A stretch of 64,000 nucleotides of DNA from the NCBI RefSeq assembly GCF_012985205.1, contig NZ_JABEKS010000001.1, positions 2,542,001 to 2,606,000 on the forward strand. The letters run 5' to 3'. A model generated the notes under the pieces. That model made no database searches and was not told where the DNA came from. It saw only the letters and a program-made list of their open reading frames with translations. The position numbers and the translations under genes were made by a program. The stretch comes from Planctomonas sp. JC2975 (GTDB lineage Bacteria; Actinomycetota; Actinomycetes; Actinomycetales; Microbacteriaceae). How positions within the stretch are numbered: position 1 is the first letter of the stretch; every line of letters begins with the position of its first letter. Shown here piece after piece: positions 52,707-61,463 of this stretch.

Positions 52707-53462
52707 CTACAAGGCCAATCCGCTGCCGCCGGCGACCACGATGTTCTGCCCGGTCAGATAGGCGGCCCCGTCCGAGGCGAGGAAGGCGACGGTTTCCGCG
52801 ATCTCGCTGGCGTCGCCGAGTCGGCCGAGCGGAATGAGGGAGGCGAGGGCCCGCTTCTGCGCGTCGGCGGCCTCCGTGGACATCCCGAACTTCGACCAGA
52901 TCGGTGTGTCGATCGCGCCGGGACTCACCGCGTTCACCCGGATGCGACGTGCTGCGAGCTCAAGGGCGAGAGTCGGCACCATCGCCAACCGTGCGCCCCG
53001 GCTTGCGGCCGCAACGCTTCCCCCGGCTATGCCGTACGGCGGCGTCGCCCCGATGCCGATGGTGAAGACGATGGCAGCGCCGTCGACGAGCAGAGGCAGG
53101 GCGCCCTGGACGGTGAAGAACGCGCCCTTCGTGTTGATGCCGAGCACGTCATCCCAGGTCCGCTCGTCAACGGAACCGAGCGGCGTCGCCCGGCTGACTC
53201 CGGCGTTGACGAACAGGGTGGTCAACTGTCCGAAGCGATCTCGGACCTCCTCGATCATGCGTGCTGTGTCGTCCGAGGAGCGTGAATCCGACTGCAGCAC
53301 GAGGACATCCTCGGGCAGCTCGGCGCGCGCTCGCGCAGTGCTAGTAGCCCCCTGCCCGGTGACTGCGACGCGGTATCCGCGCTGATGCAGCAGCTCGGCG
53401 GTGGCACGGCCGATGCCGCTCGTTCCGCCGGTGATCAGGGCAGAAGGAGTCGATGTAGTCAT
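52707..53462 (-). CDS. Short-chain dehydrogenase/reductase
   Basis: 251 residues from the ATG at 53462. SDR motifs: ALITGGTSGIGRATAELL, LFVNAGVSRATPLGSV and IRVNAVSPGAIDTPIWSKFG. The catalytic Tyr/Lys pair is not obvious: the segment after IVFTIGIGATPPYGIAGGSVAAASRGA lacks YxxxK, so activity may be altered. CATAAT lies 7 nt before the ATG with TTGACA 17 bp further up, giving a consensus leaderless promoter. Divergent from a TetR gene whose first 12 nt are identical. Confidence 0.9.
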   Translation of the reverse strand: MTTSTPSALITGGTSGIGRATAELLHQRGYRVAVTGQGATSTARARAELPEDVLVLQSDSRSSDDTARMIEEVRDRFGQLTTLFVNAGVSRATPLGSVDERTWDDVLGINTKGAFFTVQGALPLLVDGAAIVFTIGIGATPPYGIAGGSVAAASRGARLAMVPTLALELAARRIRVNAVSPGAIDTPIWSKFGMSTEAADAQKRALASLIPLGRLGDASEIAETVAFLASDGAAYLTGQNIVVAGGSGLAL

Positions 53463-53509
53463 AGGCAACATTATGCGCAGGAGCTATATTGTTGTCAATG
53501 ACTACATCG
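53451..53509. promoter_or_regulatory. Symmetric divergent promoter/operator (SDR-TetR)
   Basis: CGATGTAGTCAT (53451-53462) and ATGACTACATCG (53498-53509) are perfect 12-bp inverse copies; each includes the start codon of one gene. Inside are CAACA/TGTTG inverse copies, the minus-strand promoter TTGACA (53498-53493) with CATAAT (53475-53470) at 17 bp, and the plus-strand -10 TATATT (53485-53490), 7 nt before the TetR ATG. Confidence 0.75.
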
Positions 53510-54103
53510 GATGTCCGCAGCGCGAGCGACAAACAGCGGTCGTACCACCACGGGAACCTTCGCGACGAACTGCTCGTCACGGCGGAAGCGGTGCTACGCG
53601 AGAAGGGCGTCGAGCAGGTCACACTCCGCGATCTCGCCCGGCGCGCGGGCGTCAGTCACGCCGCTCCCAGCAGACACTTCCCCGATCGGGAGGCTCTGCT
53701 CCTGGCACTTGCGGCGACAGGCTACGAACGGCTCGGTCGTGCGGTGATGGAAGCCAGAGAGGAAGCCGGCGACAACTTCGATGGGCAATTCCGAGCCGTA
53801 GCCACCGTATTCGTGCGCTTCGCCGTTGAGAGCGCGGCGCTCGTGGAGGTCATGTTCACGATCGGGAAGGGCACCGGCTCCACAGCACTCCAAGAGGCAA
53901 GGAGCGTGCTCTACGACGCCTTCGGGTCCCTCGTCGAGGAGGGCGTCGGGCGAAGAAGCCTTCGCCGTCTCGAACCCGACCGACTGAAGCCGCTGATCAT
54001 CGCGACCCTGCAGGGCGTGGCCGCATTCGCCGCCGCAGGGACCTTGCCCTCGGAAGCCGTCGACAGCTTGATCGACGACGCCTGCAGCCTCTTCATCATC
54101 TGA
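53498..54103 (+). CDS. TetR-family regulator
   Basis: 201 residues from the ATG at 53498. HTH: LRDELLVTAEAVLREKGVEQVTLRDLARRAGVSHAAPSRHFPDREALLLALAATGYERL, preceded by KQRSYHHGN, a typical lead-in. TATATT 7 nt upstream indicates a leaderless transcript. It probably represses the divergent SDR gene and itself. Confidence 0.93.
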   Translation: MTTSDVRSASDKQRSYHHGNLRDELLVTAEAVLREKGVEQVTLRDLARRAGVSHAAPSRHFPDREALLLALAATGYERLGRAVMEAREEAGDNFDGQFRAVATVFVRFAVESAALVEVMFTIGKGTGSTALQEARSVLYDAFGSLVEEGVGRRSLRRLEPDRLKPLIIATLQGVAAFAAAGTLPSEAVDSLIDDACSLFII

Positions 54104-54145
54104 ACCGAGACACCCATCGTGCCCAATCCGCCGCCGTGCGCCGGA

Positions 54146-54622
54146 TCACCGATGCATGCGCTGTCGCGCCGTGTTCTTCCCGACTCCGATGCGCTCGTGC
54201 GCGGTCGCCTTCGCCAGTCCGAAGACAGGCATATCGCTGTAGACAGCCTCGCTGTCTACAGACGGCACCTGGTAGGTCTCGTGCCACACGCCGACATCGC
54301 CAGTTCCGGAGAATCCGCGCTGGAACTCGCGCCACGGTTGCAGATGCGGCGCATCGCGATCTGCGGCGAATCGCTGTAGATGCTCGGGGCTGCGCCAGTA
54401 CGACACGATGATCGTGGTTCGACCGAACCACTGCTCGAAGCCGAGCAGGCCGGCATCCGGATTCGTGGCGAGGTAGCGCAGCATCGGCGGCATCCTGCTT
54501 GCGACGCGCATCACCCGGCCCATGCGCCACCACCGGTTCGCCCGCATGCCGATGAGGAACACAGTGATGCTCTCGCCTTCGACCCGCGCCGTGTACCGCC
54601 CTGGAATGACCTCGCTACTCAT
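54146..54622 (-). CDS. DUF4188 family protein
   Basis: 158 residues from the ATG at 54622. VIPGRYTARVEGESITVFLIGMRANRWW, LLGFEQWFGRTTIIVSYWRSPEHLQRFA and VGVWHETYQV match DUF4188, a ferredoxin-like (dimeric alpha-beta barrel) family related to antibiotic-synthesis monooxygenases. Cytoplasmic, function unknown. Divergent from a TetR gene with tandem operator-like repeats in between. Confidence 0.88.
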   Translation of the reverse strand: MSSEVIPGRYTARVEGESITVFLIGMRANRWWRMGRVMRVASRMPPMLRYLATNPDAGLLGFEQWFGRTTIIVSYWRSPEHLQRFAADRDAPHLQPWREFQRGFSGTGDVGVWHETYQVPSVDSEAVYSDMPVFGLAKATAHERIGVGKNTARQRMHR

Positions 54623-54642
54623 GACCCACCCCGAATCTGTTC

Positions 54643-54668
54643 GTAACACTGTTATGTAACGATGTTAT
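54643..54668. promoter_or_regulatory. Tandem TetR operator repeats
   Basis: Two 13-bp direct copies, GTAACACTGTTAT and GTAACGATGTTAT, abut in the spacer. Each contains the dyad TAAC-N3-GTTA. The second overlaps the region just before the TAGAAT -10 box (54672-54677) of the TetR gene. Confidence 0.65.
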
Positions 54669-54684
54669 GCGTAGAATGGACGGG

Positions 54685-55251
54685 ATGTCCAGACCGCCCA
54701 GCTACGACGATGCCCTTCGTTCCCGGCTCCTCGCCGCCACCGCGGAAAGGGTCGCCACGCAAGGTCCCGACAGAGTCTCGCTGCGCGAGGTGGCCGGGGA
54801 TGCTGGCACGTCGACATCCGCCGTGTACTCGCTCTTCGGCGGTAAGCAGGAACTGCTCACCGCGGTGATCGTCGACGGGTTCGCGTCGTTCACTGCCGCA
54901 CAGTTGGCCGCCGAACCGCAAGGACTTCGAGCGCTCGGACTCGCCTACCGCTCGTGGGCCAAGGAGAATCCCGCACTCTACCGGCTGATGTTCGGTGGAG
55001 CGCTTGCGGGCTACGAGGGGCATGGGTCGAACGATGCGTTGGGCCCGCTGATCCGCACCCTCGCTGCACGCGGCGCACTCGATCCGCTTGGCGCAGCGCT
55101 CACCGTGTGGGCACACGTGCACGGCGCCGTGAGTCTTGAGTTCGCGTGCGTGGCACCTGCCGAGATCGATCAGGATGCCGTCTACGTCGACGTGCTCGAT
55201 GCGGTGGAGCGCCTGTGGTCGGCGCCACAGAAGAGCGCAGCTTCGGGATGA
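54685..55251 (+). CDS. TetR-family regulator
   Basis: 188 residues from the ATG at 54685, 7 nt after TAGAAT (leaderless). HTH: LRSRLLAATAERVATQGPDRVSLREVAGDAGTSTSAVYSLFGGKQELLTAVI; the C-domain (LAYRSWAKENPALYRLMFGG) is of the TetR_C_13-like type. Divergent from the DUF4188 gene, which it probably represses. Confidence 0.93.
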   Translation: MSRPPSYDDALRSRLLAATAERVATQGPDRVSLREVAGDAGTSTSAVYSLFGGKQELLTAVIVDGFASFTAAQLAAEPQGLRALGLAYRSWAKENPALYRLMFGGALAGYEGHGSNDALGPLIRTLAARGALDPLGAALTVWAHVHGAVSLEFACVAPAEIDQDAVYVDVLDAVERLWSAPQKSAASG

Positions 55252-55679
55252 GCCTTCGCGCAACGAGCCAGCCCCGCCGTCGGGTTCGGCGCGCTGAGGG
55301 ATCCCTGTCCGCGGCCGAACGTGCTTCGTGTGGCGTGGAAGAGCGCCATAGGAAGAAAATCGATCGCCGGGCCGAGCAGCGTCCAGCCGGGTCATGGACC
55401 CGATGAGCTCCCCAGAGGCAAACACCGGCGAGTACGAGGCCGCTCCATTGACTACTCGTCACTGAGACCTGGCGCGTCCTTCACAGTCCTTGAGGGTCCC
55501 AGACAAGCCGGAACTGGAAACGTTGCCTAGCTTCACGTATCGGGATCTCGCACCGTCCGTTAGGCCCTTGCTTGCGATGAGGGTGAACCACGGACCCTGC
55601 CGCTTCCGACTCGCATACCGAGACTGCGTCGGCGTTCACCACCTGCGGCCCATGCCCAACGCGCTGTACCCTGCGACAT
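55252..55679. other. Intergenic, no gene seen
   Basis: 428 bp between the TetR gene and the SdpI-like gene. Short frames on both strands lack codon bias and recognisable motifs. Only the TACCCT box (55667-55672) of the next gene stands out. Confidence 0.5.
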
Positions 55680-56021
55680 GTGCTGATCGGGATCATCGTT
55701 CTGTGTGTGGCGTCCATCCTGGTCGCCGTTGGGATCATTCTCTGCGCGGCCGGTGTGATTCGGCGTAACCCGTGGGTCGGGCTTCGGATCCCCTCGTTGT
55801 TCGCCTCTGATGAAGCCTGGAGGGCTGGTCACCGTGCAGCGGTCCTTCCTCTCGTGTGCAGCGCCGCGGTCAACATCGTTCTCGCAGTCCTGGCGCTGAC
55901 CGTGCTGCCCCCCACTCCCCGCTCTGTACTGCTCTGGGTGGCGCTGATCGTGCTCCTTGCCGGCACCATCATCGGTGCGATCGTCGGCGCACGTGCCGCG
56001 AACGGGATACCGGTGGCATGA
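55680..56021 (+). CDS. SdpI-family membrane protein
   Basis: 113 residues from a GTG at 55680; TACCCT ends 7 nt upstream (leaderless). Three hydrophobic segments. The SdpI signature is present: RRNPWVGLRIPSLFASDEAWRAGHRAA. B. subtilis SdpI gives immunity to a secreted toxin, but most homologues, including short actinobacterial ones like this, have no proven role. No toxin gene is adjacent. Confidence 0.9.
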   Translation: MLIGIIVLCVASILVAVGIILCAAGVIRRNPWVGLRIPSLFASDEAWRAGHRAAVLPLVCSAAVNIVLAVLALTVLPPTPRSVLLWVALIVLLAGTIIGAIVGARAANGIPVA

Positions 56022-56274
56022 ACTCACTCGCCCCGTCGAGTCGCTGCGTGATTGCCCTCCAAGCAAACCCCAGGGCCCGCTAACGGATCCCGTTTCGGGT
56101 GTGGGAGTCTGGTCGCCCTGGCGGACCGACACGTTGCTCGCGCGCTGTATCGGTACGTTCAGCGCGAGTAGAGGCACCAGCTAGTACGGAGCAATGTGCT
56201 GCGTCTTCGGGGCACGGCGACCTCGAATGGTTGACGTCCGACATGCGTCAGCCGGCGATCCGCTTACGGGCGGC

Positions 56275-56829
56275 TCACCAGGGTGTTCCGTGCAGGTCGA
56301 TGTCGCCGCGCGGCCACTCTTCGATGGCTCGCTGTGCCGCACAGATCAGGAGCGGCGCATTCTCAGTGACGATGTTCGTTGCTTGATCGAGCCAGGATAT
56401 GCAGCGTTCGATCGCGTGAATGCGGTGCCAGCCGACGCTCTCGTAGAAGGGGACGACCCCCTCGCGGCAGCCGAGGTATCCGAACTCGACTTCACGTTCG
56501 GTGCGCATCGCAAGTTGGGCTGATTCCATCGCGGCCCGGCCGTAGCCCGCGCCGCGAACGGCCTTGTCGGTGAGTACGCCTCCTGTTCCTGCGATTGTGA
56601 CGGCCTCGTCGCCGACGGTAATCGTTCGGATCTGGAAGCCGACGTGGGCGACCAGTGCCCTCCTGCGGAAGACGAGGGTGTGAAAGTCTGCCGGCGAATA
56701 ACCGTACGGGCTGTCCGGAGTCCATGTCCCGAACTCTTGTTGGTATTGCGCGTCGAAGAGCTCGCCGATTCGAGCTAGGTCTGAGCTCTGGAGCTCGCCG
56801 TGCGCGACAGTCCGGACGCTGATGCTCAC
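56275..56829 (-). CDS. GNAT acetyltransferase, AAC(2')-like
   Basis: 184 residues. GNAT core with VGFQIRTITVGDEAVTIAGTGGVLTDKAVRGAGYGRAAMESAQLAM (acetyl-CoA loop RGAGYGRA), VPFYESVGWHRI, and an end (GDIDLHGTPW) resembling aminoglycoside 2'-N-acetyltransferases. True drug acetylation cannot be claimed; many such proteins have a metabolic substrate. GGAG precedes the ATG at 56829. Confidence 0.85.
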   Translation of the reverse strand: MSISVRTVAHGELQSSDLARIGELFDAQYQQEFGTWTPDSPYGYSPADFHTLVFRRRALVAHVGFQIRTITVGDEAVTIAGTGGVLTDKAVRGAGYGRAAMESAQLAMRTEREVEFGYLGCREGVVPFYESVGWHRIHAIERCISWLDQATNIVTENAPLLICAAQRAIEEWPRGDIDLHGTPW

Positions 56830-56966
56830 CGCTCCAGCCTACGAGCGGTGGTGGAACGCCCGCGCGATGGGTGGATCCGCAACTGACGTATGCGGCTGCC
56901 GAAGCACAGTCGCTCACGGGGGACCAGTTCCGGCACGGTCGTTGACGCACTTTCGGTCAGTGTGCG

Positions 56967-57962
56967 TTAGGCGGACTCGCGAAGGATCAGCCTGTGACTG
57001 ATCCTTTGCCAGCGTGGCCCGGGCGAGTGCGCCGGGTCGAGGAGTGATCGTGTGATGGACATCGTGGCTTCTGCAGCCTCCTCCATGTCCACACCAAGCG
57101 TCGTCAGTTCGGGAGTGGTGTAGGTGCCGGCGGCGAGGCCGTCGATACCCATCACCCGGATGTCTTCAGGGACGTGGATTCCGTTCCGTCGGAGAGCCTT
57201 CATGGCGCCGAAAGCGGTGTAGTCGTTGAAGGCCATGATCGCGTCGGCCGATTGCACCTGATCGAGATGCAGGGCGGTCGTTGCCTCTCCTGAATGCACG
57301 TCGTCGCGGCCTGTTTCGAGCACGGGAGCATCGATTCCCTGTGCGGCCCACTCCTTCACGATCACTCGGGCCCGGAGCGATGGCCGCCCGTCCGCCCCGC
57401 CGCTATCGAGTACGAGCGGTCTGCTGACGCCCCGAGATCGCAGGTGGGCAATTGCTTCGCGAAGTCCTGGCAGAAGGTCGAACTGCACGCCACCCCAGTT
57501 TGCGGCGCCGGAATGGGACGTCGTGTCGATCCGGATCACCGGAACTCCCGGCAGGATCAGGTCGAGTTCGCGTTTGCTGAGGTCGACGTAGCCGAGGAGG
57601 GCGTCGACCTGTGGTGCAAGTTTTGACAGGAGTTCGCGTTGGTCGTCGATACCGCTGGTGTCCAGGAGCAGCACAGACCAGTCCAAACGAGCAGCGTGTG
57701 CGACGATTGCGGCCGCGAGCTCGGGGAAGTACGGGTTGCGTAGGTTGTTGACCATCAGTCCGACGGTCTGTTGACCGCGTTTGACCAGACCCCGGCCGAA
57801 CCGGGACGGGCGGTATCCGAGGACGCGAGCTGCCTCGAGTACTCGCTCCTTGGTACGGGCACTGATCCCAGGCATGTCGTTCATGGCCCGGCTCACCGTC
57901 TGTCGTGAGACGCCGACGGCCGAGGCGACATCGACAATCGTCGCGCGCCTGTTGGTCTCCAT
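56967..57962 (-). CDS. LacI-family regulator of the second sugar importer
   Basis: 331 residues. HTH: ATIVDVASAVGVSRQTVSRAMNDMPGISARTKERVLEAARVLGYRPSRFGRGLVKRG; sensor domain with VGLMVNNLRNPYFPELAAAI and the closing VMGIDGLAAGTYTTPELTTLGVD. Divergent from the ABC importer genes starting at 58235; a perfect palindrome lies at 58097-58110. Likely a repressor responding to the imported sugar. Confidence 0.94.
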   Translation of the reverse strand: METNRRATIVDVASAVGVSRQTVSRAMNDMPGISARTKERVLEAARVLGYRPSRFGRGLVKRGQQTVGLMVNNLRNPYFPELAAAIVAHAARLDWSVLLLDTSGIDDQRELLSKLAPQVDALLGYVDLSKRELDLILPGVPVIRIDTTSHSGAANWGGVQFDLLPGLREAIAHLRSRGVSRPLVLDSGGADGRPSLRARVIVKEWAAQGIDAPVLETGRDDVHSGEATTALHLDQVQSADAIMAFNDYTAFGAMKALRRNGIHVPEDIRVMGIDGLAAGTYTTPELTTLGVDMEEAAEATMSITRSLLDPAHSPGPRWQRISHRLILRESA

Positions 57963-58058
57963 GGCAGCCGATTGTAAGCGGTCGGAGCGATCGGGTTCGT
58001 CGACTTCGCTCCGCGTCCGTTCGGCCGGCGGGCACGACTTTTGATTTCGTCAGATCTC

Positions 58059-58088
58059 TTGACATGGCCCCCGTTCGGGTGCCACTGT
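58059..58088 (+). promoter_or_regulatory. Probable promoter of second sugar importer
   Basis: TTGACA (58059-58064), 18-bp spacer, CACTGT (58083-58088). The operator palindrome follows 8 bp downstream, at the expected start of transcription. Confidence 0.5.
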
Positions 58089-58096
58089 GACCGCTA

Positions 58097-58110
58097 CGTG
58101 AACGTTCACG
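58097..58110. promoter_or_regulatory. Perfect 14-bp LacI-type operator
   Basis: CGTGAACGTTCACG is a perfect palindrome with the central CG step common in LacI-family operators. It overlaps the predicted transcription start of the importer operon and lies about 135 bp from the divergent LacI gene. Confidence 0.75.
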
Positions 58111-58234
58111 GAATCGACCGTGGACGGGATCGAGCCGCAAACCCACAGGCACGCGAGGGTTCCAACGGCGCTGCGCGGATCCGGTCGTGCACCGGTCCGC
58201 CCCCAGTCCTCAAAGTCGAGAAACGAGGGGTTCC

Positions 58235-59530
58235 ATGGCTGCATTTTCACGAAGATCATTCCTGACCGGAGCAACGAGTGTGAGCTTCCTGGCCCTGGCC
58301 GGCGGGTTGACGGGATGTTCGTCTCAGGTTTCGGTGTCGACCAACCCCAAAGAGTTGGTGTTCTGGTACTGGGACCGTTCGATGACCCCCAGCGTGCTCA
58401 GGGACGCTGCGCACGGCATCCCGGGTACGAACATGTTCCTGAACTCGCAGCAGCCACCCACCGCCAACTGGGACACCAAGCTCCGCACCAGCTTGGCCGG
58501 TAATGCCTATATCCCGGACATCACGGCGATCAACTCCAATGTGTCGCTGTACTTCCCGGATGAATCGCTGTTTGTTGACATGAACAAGTTCGGTGCGGAA
58601 GAGCTGAAGGACAACTACTTCCCTTGGAAATGGGAATACGGTTTGACGCCTAGCGGGCGGATGTGCTTCTTCCCGATCGATAGCGGACCCACCGGCTTCT
58701 ACTACCGATACGACATCTTCGCCAAGGCCGGCCTCCCCTCGGAGCCCGAGGAAGTTTCAGCTGCCGTGCGCTCCTGGGATGACTGGATCGCGTTCGGCCA
58801 AGAGCTGAAGGCCAAGGTCGGCTCCTACATGTTGATCAAATCGGGCCAGCTGTTCAACCAGATCATCAACGCCTCACCGGAGCGTTTCTTCGACAAGTCC
58901 GGAAAGCCGCTTTACATGGAGGCGAACTCAGCGGTGAAGCAGGCGTGGGACATTACGGTGAAGGCCATCAAGGCTGGCGTGCTCGGCAACCAGCAGCTTT
59001 CCACGGACCAGAATGCGGCCTGGATCAGTGGAAAAACCGCCGGACACATTGAAGCGGTCTGGTGGGCCCAAATCCTGCTCAGCACAGCGCCCGCGACCAA
59101 GGGCAAATGGCGGCTGGCGTCTCAGCCCGTCCGAGCGGGCAACAGCGGCGGCTCGTTCCTCGCAATCCCCCACACCTGCAAAGACCCGGAAGCGGCCTAT
59201 CGCTTCGTCACCTGGTCACAGACCGCCGAACACCAAGCGCAGGCCTACAACGAGGTGCAGTTGTTCCCCTCCGCACCTGCCGCCTTGAAGAGCGGACTCA
59301 TGAAGGATGCGAGCAAAGGATTCTTTGGCCCGCAGAACTCGCTCGACTTCTTCACCAAGCAGGCCGAGACCGTCCCCGCGGCATTCATCTCCACATTCGA
59401 GAGCATCGCGAGCTTCTTCACCGCGGAGATCACCAATGTCGAGGCTGGGGCGAAGACCTCCGACCGCGCATGGGAGGACGCCGTGAATGAAACCAATCGA
59501 GTCCTCCAGAAGAACGGGGTGCAGCTATGA
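58235..59530 (+). CDS. Sugar ABC transporter substrate-binding lipoprotein (Tat)
   Basis: 431 residues from the ATG at 58235 (GAGGGG upstream). The N-terminus FSRRSFLTGATSVSFLALAGGLTGCSSQ combines a twin-arginine motif with a lipobox (LTGC), so it may be exported folded and lipidated. The body is a family 1 sugar-binding protein (LVFWYWDRSMTP, PIDSGPTGFYYRYDIFAKAGLP). The stop overlaps the next start by 4 bp. Ligand unknown. Confidence 0.93.
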   Translation: MAAFSRRSFLTGATSVSFLALAGGLTGCSSQVSVSTNPKELVFWYWDRSMTPSVLRDAAHGIPGTNMFLNSQQPPTANWDTKLRTSLAGNAYIPDITAINSNVSLYFPDESLFVDMNKFGAEELKDNYFPWKWEYGLTPSGRMCFFPIDSGPTGFYYRYDIFAKAGLPSEPEEVSAAVRSWDDWIAFGQELKAKVGSYMLIKSGQLFNQIINASPERFFDKSGKPLYMEANSAVKQAWDITVKAIKAGVLGNQQLSTDQNAAWISGKTAGHIEAVWWAQILLSTAPATKGKWRLASQPVRAGNSGGSFLAIPHTCKDPEAAYRFVTWSQTAEHQAQAYNEVQLFPSAPAALKSGLMKDASKGFFGPQNSLDFFTKQAETVPAAFISTFESIASFFTAEITNVEAGAKTSDRAWEDAVNETNRVLQKNGVQL

Positions 59531-60561
59531 CCACGCAGACCACAGGGGTCCCGTTGCGCGCCAAGCCGCGAAATACTCCAATCGCCGCCGTGAAGAGAGG
59601 GTCGGTCCGGAAATCCTGGCCACAATATCTCTCCATCACCCCGTTCTACGTTCTGTTCCTGGTCTTCGGCGCCTTTCCGATCGTCTTTTCGATCGTGATC
59701 TCATTCACGCAGTGGGATGGCATGGGGAAGATCACCTTCGTCGGATTTGACCAGTACCGCTTTCTCTTCAGCGACTCACTGTTTTGGCAGTCGGTGCTGA
59801 ACACCTTCATCATCTGGATCATCTCGACGGTACCGATGCTGTTCCTCGCGCTGGTAATCGCGTTCCTGCTGCACCAGAACATTCGGATGAAGTCCTTCTA
59901 CCGTGTTGCCTTCTTCATCCCGAACGTGACTTCGATGGTCGCAATGGCAGTCGTATTCGGCTCGATGTTCTCCGACCAGTTCGGCCTCGTCAACTCGTTC
60001 CTGCAATGGTTCGGTGGAACGAGCGCAGGCGTGCAATGGCTCTCGGACCCCTGGGGAATCAAGGTCACCGTCGCGATCATGGTGATCTGGCGCTGGACCG
60101 GATACAACGCGATCATCTACCTCGCCGGATTGCAGTCGATCTCTACCGAGCTTTACGACTCGGCCCGTGTGGACGGAGCGGGAACGTGGCGGATCTTCTC
60201 CCGCATCACCGTCCCCATGCTGCGTCCCGTGATTCTGTTCACCGTCATCGCCTCCACTATCGGCGGCCTGTCGCTCTTCACAGAGCCGCAGGTCCTACTG
60301 GCGAACTCCGGAGTCCCCAATCTCGGCGGCACGAACAGCGCCGGCCTCACCATCGTGCTCTACCAGTACTACGAAGCGTTCAACAAGTTCGACTTCGGCT
60401 ATGCCTCCGCCATCGCCTGGGCCTTGTTCGTCCTAGTGCTGTTGTTCGCCGTCATCAACTGGCGGCTCGTCAACGGGCGCAAAGAGAACGCATTCGGAGA
60501 GGCCGTCCCCGGTCTCTTCGCCCGAATGGCACAACGTTCGAAGTCCAAGAAGGAAGTGTGA
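59527..60561 (+). CDS. Sugar ABC transporter permease, MalF type
   Basis: 344 residues; the ATG overlaps the binding-protein stop (ATGA). Six membrane segments after a short basic N-terminus, and the EAA-like loop ELYDSARVDGAGTWRIFSRITVPMLRP. Forms the channel with the MalG-type permease. No ATPase gene follows, so it probably uses a shared ATPase. Confidence 0.94.
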   Translation: MTTQTTGVPLRAKPRNTPIAAVKRGSVRKSWPQYLSITPFYVLFLVFGAFPIVFSIVISFTQWDGMGKITFVGFDQYRFLFSDSLFWQSVLNTFIIWIISTVPMLFLALVIAFLLHQNIRMKSFYRVAFFIPNVTSMVAMAVVFGSMFSDQFGLVNSFLQWFGGTSAGVQWLSDPWGIKVTVAIMVIWRWTGYNAIIYLAGLQSISTELYDSARVDGAGTWRIFSRITVPMLRPVILFTVIASTIGGLSLFTEPQVLLANSGVPNLGGTNSAGLTIVLYQYYEAFNKFDFGYASAIAWALFVLVLLFAVINWRLVNGRKENAFGEAVPGLFARMAQRSKSKKEV

Positions 60562-60563
60562 CC

Positions 60564-61463
60564 ATGACCGCGATCGCCTCCACTGAAGCCCACGACACCG
60601 TTCGCGGATTCAGCGACGTTGAGAGCCGCGCCGCGCGCAAACGCCGACGTGTCGCCCGCATCATCACCCACACGTGCATCTGGGTCGGTGTACTCCTTGC
60701 CCTGTTCCCGTTCTATTGGTTGTTCGCGATGTCGACACAGACCACGGCGCAGATCTTCGGATACCCGCCCGATCTCCTACCCGGCGATCAGCTCTTCGCA
60801 AACATCAAGGGCGTACTGGACAACATCAACCTGTTCCAAGCGATGCTCAATTCATTCATCGTCGCTGGAGCGAGCGCTGTGCTCGTGATGTTCTTCGATT
60901 CACTCGCTGCCTTCACGTTCGCGAAATTCGAGTTCCCCGGCAAGAACGTGCTGTTCCGGATCATGCTCGTCACGTTCCTCATTCCGGGCAGCCTGTCCCT
61001 GGTGCCGAGCTTTGTGGAGATGAGCAAGCTGGGCTGGGTCGGCGGCCTGCAGGCCCTGATCATTCCTGGAGCGGCGAACGCATTCGGCATCTTCCTGCTG
61101 CGACAGTTCTGCGAACAGTCCCTACCGAACGAACTGATCGAGTCGGCACGCATCGACGGAGCGGGATACTTCCGCATCTACTGGAGTATCGCCATCCCGA
61201 TGATTCGAGGCGGGATCGCCTTCCTCGGCATCTTCACCTTCATCGGCGCCTGGAACGACTACGTGTGGCCCCTCGTGGTACTCGTGAACCCTGGGACGCA
61301 AACACTGCAAACCGCGCTGGCCGCGCTGAACACTTTGTACGCGACCAACTACGGCTGGGTGATGGCGGGAGCGCTCATCAGCGTGCTGCCATTGATCGCG
61401 ATCTTCATCATCGGGTCAAGACACTTCATCGCCAACATCGCAGCGGGCGCCGTCAAGGGCTGA
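60564..61463 (+). CDS. Sugar ABC transporter permease, MalG type
   Basis: 299 residues from the ATG at 60564, two bases after the MalF-type stop; AGGAAG precedes it. Six membrane segments and the loop ELIESARIDGAGYFRIYWSIAIPMIRG. It completes the importer. No glycosidase or sugar-metabolic gene follows in the same direction, unlike the importer at the left end of the window. Confidence 0.94.
   Translation: MTAIASTEAHDTVRGFSDVESRAARKRRRVARIITHTCIWVGVLLALFPFYWLFAMSTQTTAQIFGYPPDLLPGDQLFANIKGVLDNINLFQAMLNSFIVAGASAVLVMFFDSLAAFTFAKFEFPGKNVLFRIMLVTFLIPGSLSLVPSFVEMSKLGWVGGLQALIIPGAANAFGIFLLRQFCEQSLPNELIESARIDGAGYFRIYWSIAIPMIRGGIAFLGIFTFIGAWNDYVWPLVVLVNPGTQTLQTALAALNTLYATNYGWVMAGALISVLPLIAIFIIGSRHFIANIAAGAVKG

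Noticed and set aside
55680-56021. SdpI-like protein as toxin immunity gene
   Set aside because: No SdpC-like toxin or SdpAB maturation genes are in the neighbourhood; only the family assignment is supported.
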